This document shows, in pieces, positions 9,784 to 20,983 of a DNA stretch of 64,000 nt. The notes below the pieces were generated by a model, which worked only from the letters and a program-made list of their open reading frames with translations, had not been told where the DNA came from and made no database searches. The stretch lies in assembly GCF_000189775.2 (NCBI RefSeq), contig NC_015555.1, positions 755,001-819,000 of the forward strand. The letters are read 5' to 3'. The position numbers were made by a program, and so were the translations under genes. Every line of letters starts with the position of its first letter. Positions within the stretch are counted from its first letter, which is position 1. This stretch comes from Thermoanaerobacterium xylanolyticum LX-11 (GTDB taxonomy: Bacteria; Bacillota; Thermoanaerobacteria; Thermoanaerobacterales; Thermoanaerobacteraceae).

Positions 9784-9886
9784 TCTCTCATCTCTCAGCA
9801 ATCGCTGCAGGAATTGGCACCATTGCACATACGTGCCGGTTGCCGGGTTTCATCGGGCCAGTCCCTCCACCTCTCTAGATAAGAGA
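9784..9886 (-). promoter_or_regulatory. SAM-I (S-box) riboswitch
   Basis: Read on the minus strand the S-box core is present in order: CTTATCTAGAGAGGTGGAGG, GACTGGCCCGATGAAACC, CGGCAACC, GGTGCCAATTCC, and the closing TGAGAGATGAG. When S-adenosylmethionine binds, the anti-antiterminator forms and the downstream terminator stops metNIQ transcription, so the importer is made when SAM is low. Confidence 0.96.
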
Positions 9887-10011
9887 ATAATTTCGTTTTT
9901 AGTTGTTAAAATGATTATATAGGATGGATGTTGAAAAGTCAAGCAAAATTTTCATGCGACAATATTAAATTTTTGTCATAATAAATCTGACAGCGTGTTC
10001 ACAAGTTTGTG

Positions 10012-10064
10012 TTGATTTAATTAATAAATTGATTATAATTAAGATGAAAGATAAGTTAACTTAT
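10012..10064 (+). promoter_or_regulatory. Promoter and palindromic site upstream of the PRD regulator/PTS operon
   Basis: TTGATT (10012-10017), 16-base spacer, TATAAT (10034-10039). Just downstream of the -10 is a perfect 14-base palindrome ATAAGTTAACTTAT (10051-10064), placed over the transcript start region, where a DNA-binding protein could act. The protein is not known; autoregulation is a guess. Confidence 0.5.
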
Positions 10065-10098
10065 TAATAATTTGTCATAGATGAAAGGACAAATATCT

Positions 10099-12189
10099 AT
10101 GAAAGAGTTAAGTAGGCGCCAATTAGAAATCTTCAAAAAGGTTCTTTCAAAAGAAGTTTCCAGTTTGGACGATATCGTCATTTTGTACAAGTTAAGCAAA
10201 AGGACTGTTTACAGGGAAATAAATACAATAAATGAATATATAAAAGAATACAATTTGAGGCTTAAAAATGACGGTGGAGCATTAGTCTTAGAAGGAACTG
10301 ATAATGATATCGAAAAATTCAAATTCGATGTAATAGGTTATAGGCCAAGCATTGACGCTGATAAAAGGCGAAAGCTGATACTGTCTGAGCTTTTGCAGAT
10401 GAAAGAACCTGTAAAACTTGAGTACTTCGCTAAAGAATACAATGTGACTACCGCAACAATAAGCTATGACATTAAAGAGATCGATAAATGGCTAAACAAG
10501 CAAAATGTTACAATTGTAACTAAGCCTGGTGTTGGCATATACGTAAAAGGCGATGAAAACAATATAAGAAGGGCTATTATAAATTTTTTGTATGACAATG
10601 TAGAGACAAAAGACCTAATTGAGTTTTTAAATAAGGGGTACAATAATATAAACAAACTTAGTGAAGACATAAATGACAGGCTGCTTAGGCTTATAGACTA
10701 TGATACGGTTTTAAAGATAGAGAAGGCTATACAAAAATTGGAGAAATCCCTTAATTACGAATTAGCAGAAAGCTCGTACATGGGGCTTACAGTGCATCTG
10801 GCATTGGCGCTAAAAAGAATAAAAGAAGGCGAAAAGATAAAAATAGGTAATGAAAGCCTTTATGAGCTTAAAAAGTCGGATGAGTTCGAATTTGCAGAAA
10901 TGCTTGCCAGGTTTTTGGAAGAAGAATTCGACATTTCTATTCCGGAAGATGAAATCGGTTATATAACGATTCATCTACAAGGAGCAAGGTACAGGGCAAA
11001 TACCGAAGACGTAAATGACGAGCTGCTAAATGAAATACTGCAGGAAATGATCAGCGTTGCAGAAGATGAATTTGGCACTGACTTCAAAGATGATATGATG
11101 CTTTTAAGCGGTTTAAAGACGCACCTAAGGCCTACTATCTTTAGACTTCGCATGGGTCTTGCGATTAGAAACCCGCTTATAAATGACATTAAAGAACGGT
11201 ACAGCAGTTTATTTGAAAAATGTATATCTATTGCAAATGTGATTAAAGACAAGCTTAATGTTGATGTGCCTGATGATGAGATAGGATATATTGCGATGCA
11301 TTTTGGCGCATCCATAGCAAGAAAAAGCGATATGACGAAAAGGCACAATATTTTAGTCGTGTGTGCCAGCGGCATAGGGACATCGAGGATGCTTCTATCT
11401 AAGCTCCAGATGTTTCCACAATTAAACATTGTAGATACGGTTTCCAGTTTGAGGGTTAAAGACTTTAAAGATAGAGATGATATTGATTTGATAGTGTCTA
11501 CAATTCCGCTGGACATAAAGGGCAAAGAGACTGTAATAGTCAATCCGTTGCTTTTAGATGAAGACGTAAAAAAGCTGAAAGACGCTTTAAATACAGATTT
11601 TATAATGGACTTTTCAGAGAAAAAAGTCAAAGTCATAGGCGACAGATACAAAGAATTAGAACACATTGCGTGGTATGGCAAAAGGATAATTGAGCTGTGC
11701 GATTCCCTTAAGCTTAAAGATGTGTATGGCAAAAACTCAAAAGCTATCATAGATTCTCTCTTAGAAGATTTTGCTGGTAATGATGGAATTAATAATGAGA
11801 AGATAAAGCAGATAGAAGATAAGCTTTTGGGAAGAGAAAGCCTTGGAAAGATAATACTTCCAGGGAAAGGATTTGTAATCTACCACTGTACAGCATCTGA
11901 TTTGGTGGAGCCAATCCTCGTCTTTGGAAAACTGAGAAGCGATGTTAAGATGAAAAATTTGATTAACGAATATGAAATTATAAAGACGGCTTTCCTAATG
12001 GTTGCACCAGATGGCGACAAGATGTGGATAGAGATACTTGGCGATTTAAGTGTTTCGTTCATTGAAAGTAAAGACTTGGTAAAAAATCTCAATGAGGTTG
12101 ACAAAATTGATGAGGCGAAGGAAATTGTCAAGAAGGCCTTGATGGATAAGTATTACGATGAAATAAAAAGAAATCTTGTAGGTGATTAA
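10099..12189 (+). CDS. PRD-domain transcriptional activator of a PTS operon (LicR/MtlR-like)
   Basis: A 696-aa PTS-controlled regulator. Domains in order: N-terminal HTH (about 1-60), second HTH/Mga-like (about 70-150), PRD1 and PRD2 (about 190-400) with conserved His in VHLALALKRI, TIHLQGARYR, LKTHLRP and IAMHFGAS, an EIIB-like domain with Cys in VVCASGIGTSRML, and an EIIA-like domain with His in IYHCT. Phosphorylation of these His/Cys by PTS proteins would set activity. The ATG at 10099 has AAAGGA nine bases upstream; the earlier ATG at 10081 has no ribosome site. The PTS genes follow directly, so they are the likely target. Confidence 0.9.
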   Translation: MKELSRRQLEIFKKVLSKEVSSLDDIVILYKLSKRTVYREINTINEYIKEYNLRLKNDGGALVLEGTDNDIEKFKFDVIGYRPSIDADKRRKLILSELLQMKEPVKLEYFAKEYNVTTATISYDIKEIDKWLNKQNVTIVTKPGVGIYVKGDENNIRRAIINFLYDNVETKDLIEFLNKGYNNINKLSEDINDRLLRLIDYDTVLKIEKAIQKLEKSLNYELAESSYMGLTVHLALALKRIKEGEKIKIGNESLYELKKSDEFEFAEMLARFLEEEFDISIPEDEIGYITIHLQGARYRANTEDVNDELLNEILQEMISVAEDEFGTDFKDDMMLLSGLKTHLRPTIFRLRMGLAIRNPLINDIKERYSSLFEKCISIANVIKDKLNVDVPDDEIGYIAMHFGASIARKSDMTKRHNILVVCASGIGTSRMLLSKLQMFPQLNIVDTVSSLRVKDFKDRDDIDLIVSTIPLDIKGKETVIVNPLLLDEDVKKLKDALNTDFIMDFSEKKVKVIGDRYKELEHIAWYGKRIIELCDSLKLKDVYGKNSKAIIDSLLEDFAGNDGINNEKIKQIEDKLLGRESLGKIILPGKGFVIYHCTASDLVEPILVFGKLRSDVKMKNLINEYEIIKTAFLMVAPDGDKMWIEILGDLSVSFIESKDLVKNLNEVDKIDEAKEIVKKALMDKYYDEIKRNLVGD

Positions 12190-12190
12190 A

Positions 12191-12433
12191 ATGTTTAGTA
12201 TTTCGGTAAAACAGCGAAAAATTTTCTATATGATGCTGTCTTTGGTGTGGATTGCAACTGCTGTGTATTCTATGATAAATGATACATTTGCACATGGCTT
12301 AGAGATTCTTTTGTTTGGTGCATTTTTCATTGCGGGAATTGCGCTTATACAAGCGTACATGATAAGAATGCTTAAATTGTATGACAAAAATTTAAAAAAT
12401 GAAATAAAAAAGAAAAATAAAAAAAGGAGGTAA
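12191..12433 (+). CDS. Small two-helix membrane protein in PTS operon
   Basis: 80 aa, not recognised. Two hydrophobic segments (about 11-30 and 36-57) are followed by a very Lys-rich tail (KNEIKKKNKKRR). The ATG lies two bases after the regulator's stop and follows AGGTGATT; the IIB gene starts six bases later. The tight spacing means it is cotranslated with the PTS genes. Small membrane ORFs do occur in cellobiose PTS operons, but no role is established from the sequence. Confidence 0.75.
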   Translation: MFSISVKQRKIFYMMLSLVWIATAVYSMINDTFAHGLEILLFGAFFIAGIALIQAYMIRMLKLYDKNLKNEIKKKNKKRR

Positions 12434-12439
12434 TTTACT

Positions 12440-12766
12440 ATGGCTATACATGGTGTTATATTATGCAGTTGGGGCGCTACATCAAGTGCATTAGCAAAAA
12501 AAGTGACTGATGAAGCAAAAAAGCAAGGTTTAGATGTGACAGTAGATGCAGGAGGCACAGGTGAATTTAAGAAAAAAGCTGAAGAATACGATGTTGCTCT
12601 TTTAGAGCCGCAGGTAAGGCATTTAAAGAAGGAAGTTGAGACGATAGCTGAAAAGTTTGGCATTCCTGTCGACATCGTTGATATGCAGGCTTTTGCACTT
12701 ATGGATGCAAAAAAGATATTGAATCAGATTATCGAGCTTGCTAAGAAAAATGGAAAAGATGCATAG
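12440..12766 (+). CDS. PTS IIB component, lactose/cellobiose family
   Basis: 108-aa cytoplasmic phosphotransfer protein. The phosphorylated Cys9 lies in ILCSWGATSSALA, the P-loop-like active site of the IIB(Lac/Cel) family. An AGGAGG site precedes the ATG. It accepts phosphate from the IIA three genes on and passes it to sugar held by IIC. The substrate could be cellobiose, lactose or another beta-disaccharide; no glycosidase gene in the operon settles this. Confidence 0.9.
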   Translation: MAIHGVILCSWGATSSALAKKVTDEAKKQGLDVTVDAGGTGEFKKKAEEYDVALLEPQVRHLKKEVETIAEKFGIPVDIVDMQAFALMDAKKILNQIIELAKKNGKDA

Positions 12767-12778
12767 GAGGTAATGTAA

Positions 12779-14098
12779 ATGAACGAAAGACTTACTAACA
12801 ATTGGTTTATGAAATGGATGGAGTCATCTTTGATGCCTGTACTGGCAAGGATTGCTCAAAATGTCATACTTCAATCTATAAGAGATGCTTTTTCAAGTTT
12901 CGCATTGCCAGTTATATTGACAGGTTCACTGTTTTTGATAATAGCTAATCCACCACTTGCAGAAGGTGCAAATTGGGGCCCTATTGTGGCATGGGCAAAT
13001 GCTATTAAGCCTATTGCTGGTCAGTTGATGATTCCTTTCAATTTATCATTTGGCATCATGGCTTTGATGGTTGCATTTGGTACAGCTTACAGTTTGGCTA
13101 CTCGCTGGGATCTTGATGAAGCAATGACAGGTATTATTTCCATGTTAGCATTTTTAGTTACAACATTCCCAGCATCAGATGTTACAAAAGTAAGCTTCGG
13201 TGATGTTTTAAATTACCTTGGTGGACAAGGTTTGTTTGTAGCTATAATAATAGGCGTATTGACAGCAGTTGTGGTTAGATTCTTCAATAAGCAAGGTCTT
13301 GTAATTAAGATGCCTGAAGCCGTTCCACCTTATGTTGTAAGAAGCTTTATGGCACTTGTACCGATGTTTGTCATGGTAGTATCGGCCTGGATAGTAGAGT
13401 GGATTGTATGGGCTAACTTCAAAGTCACATTGCCACAGTTGGTAATTGAGTTATTTAAGCCGCTTGTTGCAGCATCAAATAGCTATTGGGCAGCTTTAGC
13501 TGAGATAATCCTTATGATGCTTTTGTGGTCACTTGGAATCCATGGCATGAATGTCGTATCGTCTATAGCATATCCTTTCTGGATGAGTCAGCTTGCTGCA
13601 AATGTAAAGGCATTAAATGCACATCAACCTATGACAGGTATTGTTACAGAGCCATTCTTCCACATGTTCACACACCTTGGTGGTTCTGGTACAACATGGC
13701 CTCTTGTCATAATGTTCTTGTTCTCAGCATCAAAACAGCTTAAGACGATAGGTACAGCAGAGCTTATCCCTGCTATATTTAATATAAATGAACCGCTCAT
13801 CTTCAGTGCTCCAATAGTTTTGAACCCTATATTGATGATACCATTTATAATTGCACCTGCAGCGGTTGTCACGATAAACTATATCGCATTCCATTTCCAC
13901 TTAGTAACAGGACCATTGTATCAGCTTCCATTTACAGTTCCTGTATTTATAGGAGGTTTCATATCAAGTGGTCTTGACTGGAGAGGACCAATTTTGCAGC
14001 TTGTAAACCTGATTGTAGCAGGTATTATATACTATCCATTCTTCAAAATGTATGAAGCACAGCTTTTGAAGAATGAAAGAGAGCTTGAGGAAAAATAA
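12779..14098 (+). CDS. PTS IIC component, lactose/cellobiose family
   Basis: 439-aa integral membrane sugar channel with about ten hydrophobic segments. The region LLWSLGIHGMNVV carries the conserved His of IIC(Lac/Cel), and IPAIFNINEPLIFSAPIVLNP holds the substrate-site N-E-P motif. AGGAGG is upstream. It lies between IIB and IIA in one operon. Confidence 0.93.
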   Translation: MNERLTNNWFMKWMESSLMPVLARIAQNVILQSIRDAFSSFALPVILTGSLFLIIANPPLAEGANWGPIVAWANAIKPIAGQLMIPFNLSFGIMALMVAFGTAYSLATRWDLDEAMTGIISMLAFLVTTFPASDVTKVSFGDVLNYLGGQGLFVAIIIGVLTAVVVRFFNKQGLVIKMPEAVPPYVVRSFMALVPMFVMVVSAWIVEWIVWANFKVTLPQLVIELFKPLVAASNSYWAALAEIILMMLLWSLGIHGMNVVSSIAYPFWMSQLAANVKALNAHQPMTGIVTEPFFHMFTHLGGSGTTWPLVIMFLFSASKQLKTIGTAELIPAIFNINEPLIFSAPIVLNPILMIPFIIAPAAVVTINYIAFHFHLVTGPLYQLPFTVPVFIGGFISSGLDWRGPILQLVNLIVAGIIYYPFFKMYEAQLLKNERELEEK

Positions 14099-14126
14099 TT
14101 AAAATATATTAAGGAGGAACCCTTTG

Positions 14127-14444
14127 ATGGAATTAGAGCAAATCATTTACAATCTAGTCTTACATGGCGGAAACGCCAGAGGCGAGGCTTATGAAGCATT
14201 AGATGCAGCAGAAAAAGGGGATTTTGAATCTGCCGAGAAGCATCTGGAAAAGGCTGATGAGGAATTTTACGCAGGTCATGATTATCAAAACGCATTGGTA
14301 CAAGGTGAACAAAGCGAAACACCTAACTTCCTTGTTATACACGCTCAAGACCAGCTTATGACGGCTCTTGCAGAAAAGAACCTCATAAGAAGGCTTATAG
14401 ATCTTTACAAGAGGTTAGATGCTCTTGAAAAGAAAGTAAAATAA
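14127..14444 (+). CDS. PTS IIA component, lactose/cellobiose family
   Basis: 105-aa helical phosphocarrier. His72 in LVIHAQDQLMTA is the phosphorylation site, and the C-terminal RRLIDLYKRLDALEKK helix is typical. The ATG at 14127 follows AAGGAGGAACCC; a TTG immediately upstream is less likely. It completes the IIB-IIC-IIA set, and a terminator follows. Confidence 0.93.
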   Translation: MELEQIIYNLVLHGGNARGEAYEALDAAEKGDFESAEKHLEKADEEFYAGHDYQNALVQGEQSETPNFLVIHAQDQLMTALAEKNLIRRLIDLYKRLDALEKKVK

Positions 14445-14453
14445 ATACTGAAT

Positions 14454-14486
14454 TAAAAGGTGAGTCATCCTCACCTTTTAATTTTG
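14454..14486 (+). terminator. Intrinsic terminator of the PTS operon
   Basis: TAAAAGGTGAG pairs with CTCACCTTTTA over a five-base loop, followed by ATTTT. Confidence 0.88.
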
Positions 14487-14599
14487 CCATTTTAGATTGC
14501 TTTTTATCTTTTTTGCTTTAAAGTATTGAATAATTTGTGTAAATTTTGTACAATGGAGATGGACATTTTATAAAAAATTTTAAGAGAGAGGGATTGTCG

Positions 14600-14899
14600 A
14601 TGTACGATTCTAAAATAAAAGACGAGAACGTGGACAAGCTTTTTGAAGCGATTTTAATGCTTAAAGACATGGAAGAATGTTATCGTTTTTTTGAAGATAT
14701 AGCTACTATAAACGAGGTTAAGTCGCTAGCTCAAAGACTTCAAGTGGCTAAAATGTTAAGAGATAGGAAGACGTATATTGAAATAGCTGAAAAGACAGGT
14801 GCCAGCACAGCTACCATAAGTAGAGTTAACAGGGCGCTTAATTATGGAGCGAATGGATACAATTTGATTTTAGATAGATTAAAGGAAAAATCTCGGTAG
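14600..14899 (+). CDS. YerC/YecD-type TrpR-family regulator
   Basis: 99-aa helical DNA-binding protein of the TrpR-related YerC/YecD group. The helix-turn-helix is in the second half: LAQRLQVAKMLRD, then YIEIAEKTGASTATISRVNR. I chose the ATG at 14600 after GAGAGAGGG; an upstream in-frame ATG adds 18 unrelated residues. It stands alone before pcrA. The effector and targets are unknown. Confidence 0.88.
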   Translation: MYDSKIKDENVDKLFEAILMLKDMEECYRFFEDIATINEVKSLAQRLQVAKMLRDRKTYIEIAEKTGASTATISRVNRALNYGANGYNLILDRLKEKSR

Positions 14900-14916
14900 A
14901 CCCGAGATTTTATTTT
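14888..14916 (+). terminator. Intrinsic terminator overlapping the yerC stop codon
   Basis: AAATCTCGG and CCGAGATTT form the stem and TATTTTATT follows; the TAG stop codon lies in the loop. Confidence 0.85.
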
Positions 14917-15014
14917 ATTATAGGCATAACAATAAAATGGTTGATTAATTAAAAAGTTACATATACAATATAATCGTAAGTCTAGGTACAAATATTTTAT
15001 TTGGAGTGAATTAG

Positions 15015-17165
15015 ATGAATATACTTGAAGGACTAAATGATAGACAAAAGGAGGCAGTTGTCACTACAGAAGGACCTGTTTTGATTTTGGCTGGTGCAGG
15101 TAGCGGAAAGACGAGAGTTTTAACACATAGAATTGCATATCTTGTAAGGGAAAAAAATGTGTCACCAGCAAACATCATCGCTATTACTTTTACAAACAAG
15201 GCAGCAAAAGAAATGAAGGACAGAGTTGAGTCACTATTAGGATATGTAGGAGATCTTTGGGTTTCTACATTCCATTCGGCATGTGTTCGCATATTGAGAA
15301 GAGATATTGAAAAAATCGGGTATGATAGAAATTTTGTAATATACGATACGCAAGATCAAAAAACGCTGATTTCTGACTGCATAAAAGAATTGAATTTAAA
15401 TGACAAGCAGTACACAATAAAAGGAATGTTAGGTGCCATATCAAAGGCGAAAGACAGGATGATATCGCCAGACGACTTTTTGCTGGAATTTGGCAATGAC
15501 TACAGAAATAAAAAAATCGCTGACGTTTATAAGCTGTACCAGAAGAAGCTTAAAAAAGACAATGCACTGGATTTCGATGATATAATAATAAAAACCATAG
15601 AGCTTTTTCAAAAAAACGAGGACATATTGAGGTATTATCAAGATAAATTCAGGTATATAATGATAGATGAGTATCAAGATACAAACAGGCCACAGTATGA
15701 ATTTGTAAATCTATTGGCTAAAAAGTACAGAAATCTTTGTGTCGTAGGCGATGATGATCAAAGCATATATGGATGGAGAGGGGCCGACATAAAGAATATT
15801 TTAGACTTTGAGAAAGATTATCCAGAGGCTAAGGTTATAAAGCTTGAACAAAATTACCGTTCAACGCAGGTTATACTTGATGCGGCTAATAGCGTAATTG
15901 ATAACAATGTCAAAAGAAAAAGAAAAAGACTGTGGACAGATAATAAAAACGGTGAAAAGATTGTCGTATGGGAATCGCAAAATGAGAGAGATGAGGCTAA
16001 TTTCATCATAGAGACGATAAAAAACTTGGTTTCTGAGGGGAGAAAATATTCGGATTTTGCTGTCTTATATAGGACAAATGCCCAGTCTCGTATATTTGAA
16101 GAAGCTTTTATGGCGAATGACATACCGTATAAATTGGTTGGAGCATTGAGGTTTTACGATCGAAAAGAGATAAAAGACATTATTGCGTATTTAAGGATTC
16201 TTGTAAATCCATACGATGACGTATCATTAAAAAGGATAATAAATGTACCTAAAAGAGGCATTGGTGAGTCAACTATAGCTTCTTTAGAAAAATATGCTGT
16301 AGAACATGATACAAGTATGTATTTTGCGATTCCTCATGTTGAAGTTAGTGGAAGAACGAGAAAGGCACTTGATAGCTTTAAAGAGTTTATTGACGATCTG
16401 ATAAGCCAGCTTGACTTTATGACTGTCACTGAAGTTATCGATTATGTACTGGATAAAACTGGATATATAGAGGAACTTAAGGCCGACGGCACTGAAGAAT
16501 CTGAAGGAAGAATAGAAAATATAAATGAGTTTATCGGTGCAGCACGTGAATTTATGGAAAGTTCCCAGGAGAAATCTTTAGAAGCATTTTTGTCAGGCAT
16601 AACATTGGTATCTGATATTGATACGGCAGGTGAAATAGGAGAGAGCGTAGTTTTAATGACACTACATTCAGCTAAAGGGCTTGAATTTCCCGTCGTATTT
16701 ATAGCAGGTATGGAAGAAGGGATATTCCCTAATTCTATGTCATTTGTGTACGAGCATGAACTGGAAGAAGAGAGAAGGTTGTGCTATGTAGGCATAACTC
16801 GGGCAAAAGAAAGGCTTTTTATGACTTATGCACGAAATAGAAATCTGTACGGCAAGCCACAGTACAATACGGCTTCAAGGTTTATCAATGAAATTCCTCG
16901 AGACTTGGTCATCGAATACGACAAAGGCACTGTTAAAAGAAATGACTATGTCTCAGTTTCATCGTATATAAATACTTTTGCCAGGAAGGCGAATAATAAA
17001 GAAAACTACAATCCAGGAGATAAGGTTGAGCACAAATTATGGGGCATTGGAACTGTAGTAAGCGTTGATGGAAGCGGCGATGATAAGGAGATTACAGTCG
17101 CATTTCCTAATGTTGGCATAAAGAGGTTGTCTTTGAAGTACGCTCCAATCAGGGCTATATTATAA
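15015..17165 (+). CDS. pcrA: PcrA/UvrD, ATP-dependent 3'-5' DNA helicase
   Basis: Superfamily 1A helicase of 716 aa used in repair and replication. Motifs in order: Q-motif LNDRQKEAV, Walker A GAGSGKT (27-33), TFTNKAAKEM, Walker B DEYQDTN, DDQSIYGWRGA, LEQNYRS, TLHSAKGLEFPVVF and VGITRAKERL. The C-terminal tail ends in a tudor-like GDKVEHKLWGIGTVVS segment typical of PcrA. ligA follows after 12 bases, the classic pcrA-ligA pairing of Firmicutes. Confidence 0.96.
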   Translation: MNILEGLNDRQKEAVVTTEGPVLILAGAGSGKTRVLTHRIAYLVREKNVSPANIIAITFTNKAAKEMKDRVESLLGYVGDLWVSTFHSACVRILRRDIEKIGYDRNFVIYDTQDQKTLISDCIKELNLNDKQYTIKGMLGAISKAKDRMISPDDFLLEFGNDYRNKKIADVYKLYQKKLKKDNALDFDDIIIKTIELFQKNEDILRYYQDKFRYIMIDEYQDTNRPQYEFVNLLAKKYRNLCVVGDDDQSIYGWRGADIKNILDFEKDYPEAKVIKLEQNYRSTQVILDAANSVIDNNVKRKRKRLWTDNKNGEKIVVWESQNERDEANFIIETIKNLVSEGRKYSDFAVLYRTNAQSRIFEEAFMANDIPYKLVGALRFYDRKEIKDIIAYLRILVNPYDDVSLKRIINVPKRGIGESTIASLEKYAVEHDTSMYFAIPHVEVSGRTRKALDSFKEFIDDLISQLDFMTVTEVIDYVLDKTGYIEELKADGTEESEGRIENINEFIGAAREFMESSQEKSLEAFLSGITLVSDIDTAGEIGESVVLMTLHSAKGLEFPVVFIAGMEEGIFPNSMSFVYEHELEEERRLCYVGITRAKERLFMTYARNRNLYGKPQYNTASRFINEIPRDLVIEYDKGTVKRNDYVSVSSYINTFARKANNKENYNPGDKVEHKLWGIGTVVSVDGSGDDKEITVAFPNVGIKRLSLKYAPIRAIL

Positions 17166-19157
<1,992 letters not shown>

Positions 19158-19215
19158 TAAAATTAACTAAACGATGCTTTTTATTAGTATTTAAGAGTTG
19201 AAAGGGTGTGTATGC

Positions 19216-19503
19216 ATGTCAATTACAAAAGACCAAGTTATCCACGTATCAAAATTAGCAAGGCTTAAATTTTCTGATGACGAGTTAGAGAAATTTTCTC
19301 ATCAGCTTGATAGCATTATAAAATATGTGGACAAGTTAAATGAGCTAAATACAGATGGCGTAGAGCCCACAGCGCATATTGTCCCAATAAGCAATGTTTT
19401 TCGTGAAGATGAAGTTGTGCCATCAATGGACAGAGAAAAAATCCTTATGAATGCTAAAGAAAAAGAAGATGGATGCTTTAAAGTACCAAAGATAATCGAG
19501 TGA
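19216..19503 (+). CDS. gatC: GatC, Glu-tRNA(Gln)/Asp-tRNA(Asn) amidotransferase subunit C
   Basis: 95-aa subunit that wraps around Gat[22 protein letters not shown] is the family start. The ATG at 19216 follows AAAGGGTGTG; an in-frame TTG at 19198 is upstream of the ribosome site. It is first of gatCAB, needed to make Gln-tRNA(Gln) where GlnRS is lacking. Confidence 0.95.
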   Translation: MSITKDQVIHVSKLARLKFSDDELEKFSHQLDSIIKYVDKLNELNTDGVEPTAHIVPISNVFREDEVVPSMDREKILMNAKEKEDGCFKVPKIIE

Positions 19504-19513
19504 GGTGGTATTG

Positions 19514-20983
19514 ATGGAATTGCATGAACTAACAATACATGAGCTTAATGAACTTTTAAGGAAAAAAGAAGTAAGCGCTGTAGATGTGACTAAAGCGTAT
19601 TTAAAAAGAATAAATGAAGTTGAACCAAAAGTAGACGCGTTGATATGCGAAACAGAGGATTTTGCGCTTAAAAAAGCCGAAGAAGCTGACAAAATGATTA
19701 AAGATGGAAACATAAATGACTTGACAGGTATACCTGTTGTCATAAAGGACAATATGTGTACAGAGAACATAAGAACTACGTGTGCATCGAAAATGCTTGA
19801 AGATTTTGTCCCGCCATATAATGCGACGGTAGTCGAAAATCTTAACAATCTTGGCGCTGTAATGGTAGGAAAGGCAAATTTGGATGAATTTGCGATGGGT
19901 TCCTCAACCGAAAATTCTGCTTTCAAGACGACTAAAAACCCATGGGATTTGGAAAGAGTGCCTGGAGGTTCATCTGGTGGTTCTGCTGCATCAGTTGCTG
20001 CTGATGAGTGTGCATTTTCACTTGGATCTGATACAGGCGGTTCTATAAGGCAGCCTGCGTCATTATGCGGCGTCGTTGGCATGAAACCTACATATGGTCT
20101 TGTTTCCAGATATGGACTTGTGGCTTTCGCGTCATCTTTAGATCAAATAGGCCCTATCACAAAGGATGTGACAGACTGTGCTATTGTGTTAAATGCCATT
20201 GCAGGTCATGATCCAAAAGATTCTACTTCTGTAGACAATGTAAGAAAAAGCGATTATAAAGATTTCCTAAAAGACGATATAAAGGGAATGAAGATAGGAT
20301 ATGCAAAAGAATTCTTTAGGCAAGGTCTTGATGAAGGAGTAAGAAAATCCATCGAAGATGCGTTAAAGATATTTGAGGAGTTAGGAGCCGAAATAAGGGA
20401 AATAAGCCTTAAATACATGGATTATGCTCTGGCTGCGTATTACATAGTAGCATCTGCAGAGGCAAGTTCAAATTTGGCAAGGTATGATGGCATACGGTAT
20501 GGCCACGCAGCAGAAAAATACGAAGACCTTATCGATATGTACATGGTATCCAGAAGCGAAGGCTTTGGAAAAGAAGTAAAGAGAAGGATAATGTTAGGTA
20601 CATACGCATTAAGTTCGGGGTATTATGATGCGTACTACAACAAAGCGCTGAAAGTAAGGACACTTATTAAACAGGATTATGAGAGGGCTTTTCAAGATGT
20701 GGATGTAATAATAGGGCCAACGTCGCCTACGACGGCTTTTAAAATCGGTGAAAGAGTGGAAGATCCATTGGCAATGTACCTGGCAGATGTATATACGGTT
20801 CCAGTTAATATAGCGGGGCTTCCGGGATTGTCGTTGCCTTGTGGACTTTCAGATGGACTTCCTGTAGGCCTTCAGATCGTCGGTAAGCATTTTGATGAAG
20901 GAACGATATTAAATGCAGCATATGCTTTCGAAAAAGCTTTAAGCTTTAATGCAAAACCAAGTATAAAAGGTGGTGCTAAATGA
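19514..20983 (+). CDS. gatA: GatA, amidotransferase subunit A (glutaminase)
   Basis: Amidase-signature enzyme of 489 aa that frees ammonia from glutamine and feeds GatB. The catalytic Lys is in VVIKDNM and the two Ser are in [12 protein letters not shown] and [14 protein letters not shown] chose the ATG at 19514, after GAGGTGG; the upstream GTG is inside that site. It overlaps gatB by four bases. Confidence 0.97.
   Translation: MELHELTIHELNELLRKKEVSAVDVTKAYLKRINEVEPKVDALICETEDFALKKAEEADKMIKDGNINDLTGIPVVIKDNMCTENIRTTCASKMLEDFVPPYNATVVENLNNLGAVMVGKANLDEFAMGSSTENSAFKTTKNPWDLERVPGGSSGGSAASVAADECAFSLGSDTGGSIRQPASLCGVVGMKPTYGLVSRYGLVAFASSLDQIGPITKDVTDCAIVLNAIAGHDPKDSTSVDNVRKSDYKDFLKDDIKGMKIGYAKEFFRQGLDEGVRKSIEDALKIFEELGAEIREISLKYMDYALAAYYIVASAEASSNLARYDGIRYGHAAEKYEDLIDMYMVSRSEGFGKEVKRRIMLGTYALSSGYYDAYYNKALKVRTLIKQDYERAFQDVDVIIGPTSPTTAFKIGERVEDPLAMYLADVYTVPVNIAGLPGLSLPCGLSDGLPVGLQIVGKHFDEGTILNAAYAFEKALSFNAKPSIKGGAK

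Noticed and set aside
10971..11750. 259-codon minus-strand open frame
   Set aside because: Antisense shadow of the PRD regulator, whose domains are clear on the + strand.
19423..20082. 219-codon minus-strand open frame
   Set aside because: Antisense to gatC/gatA; no ribosome site and no recognisable domain.
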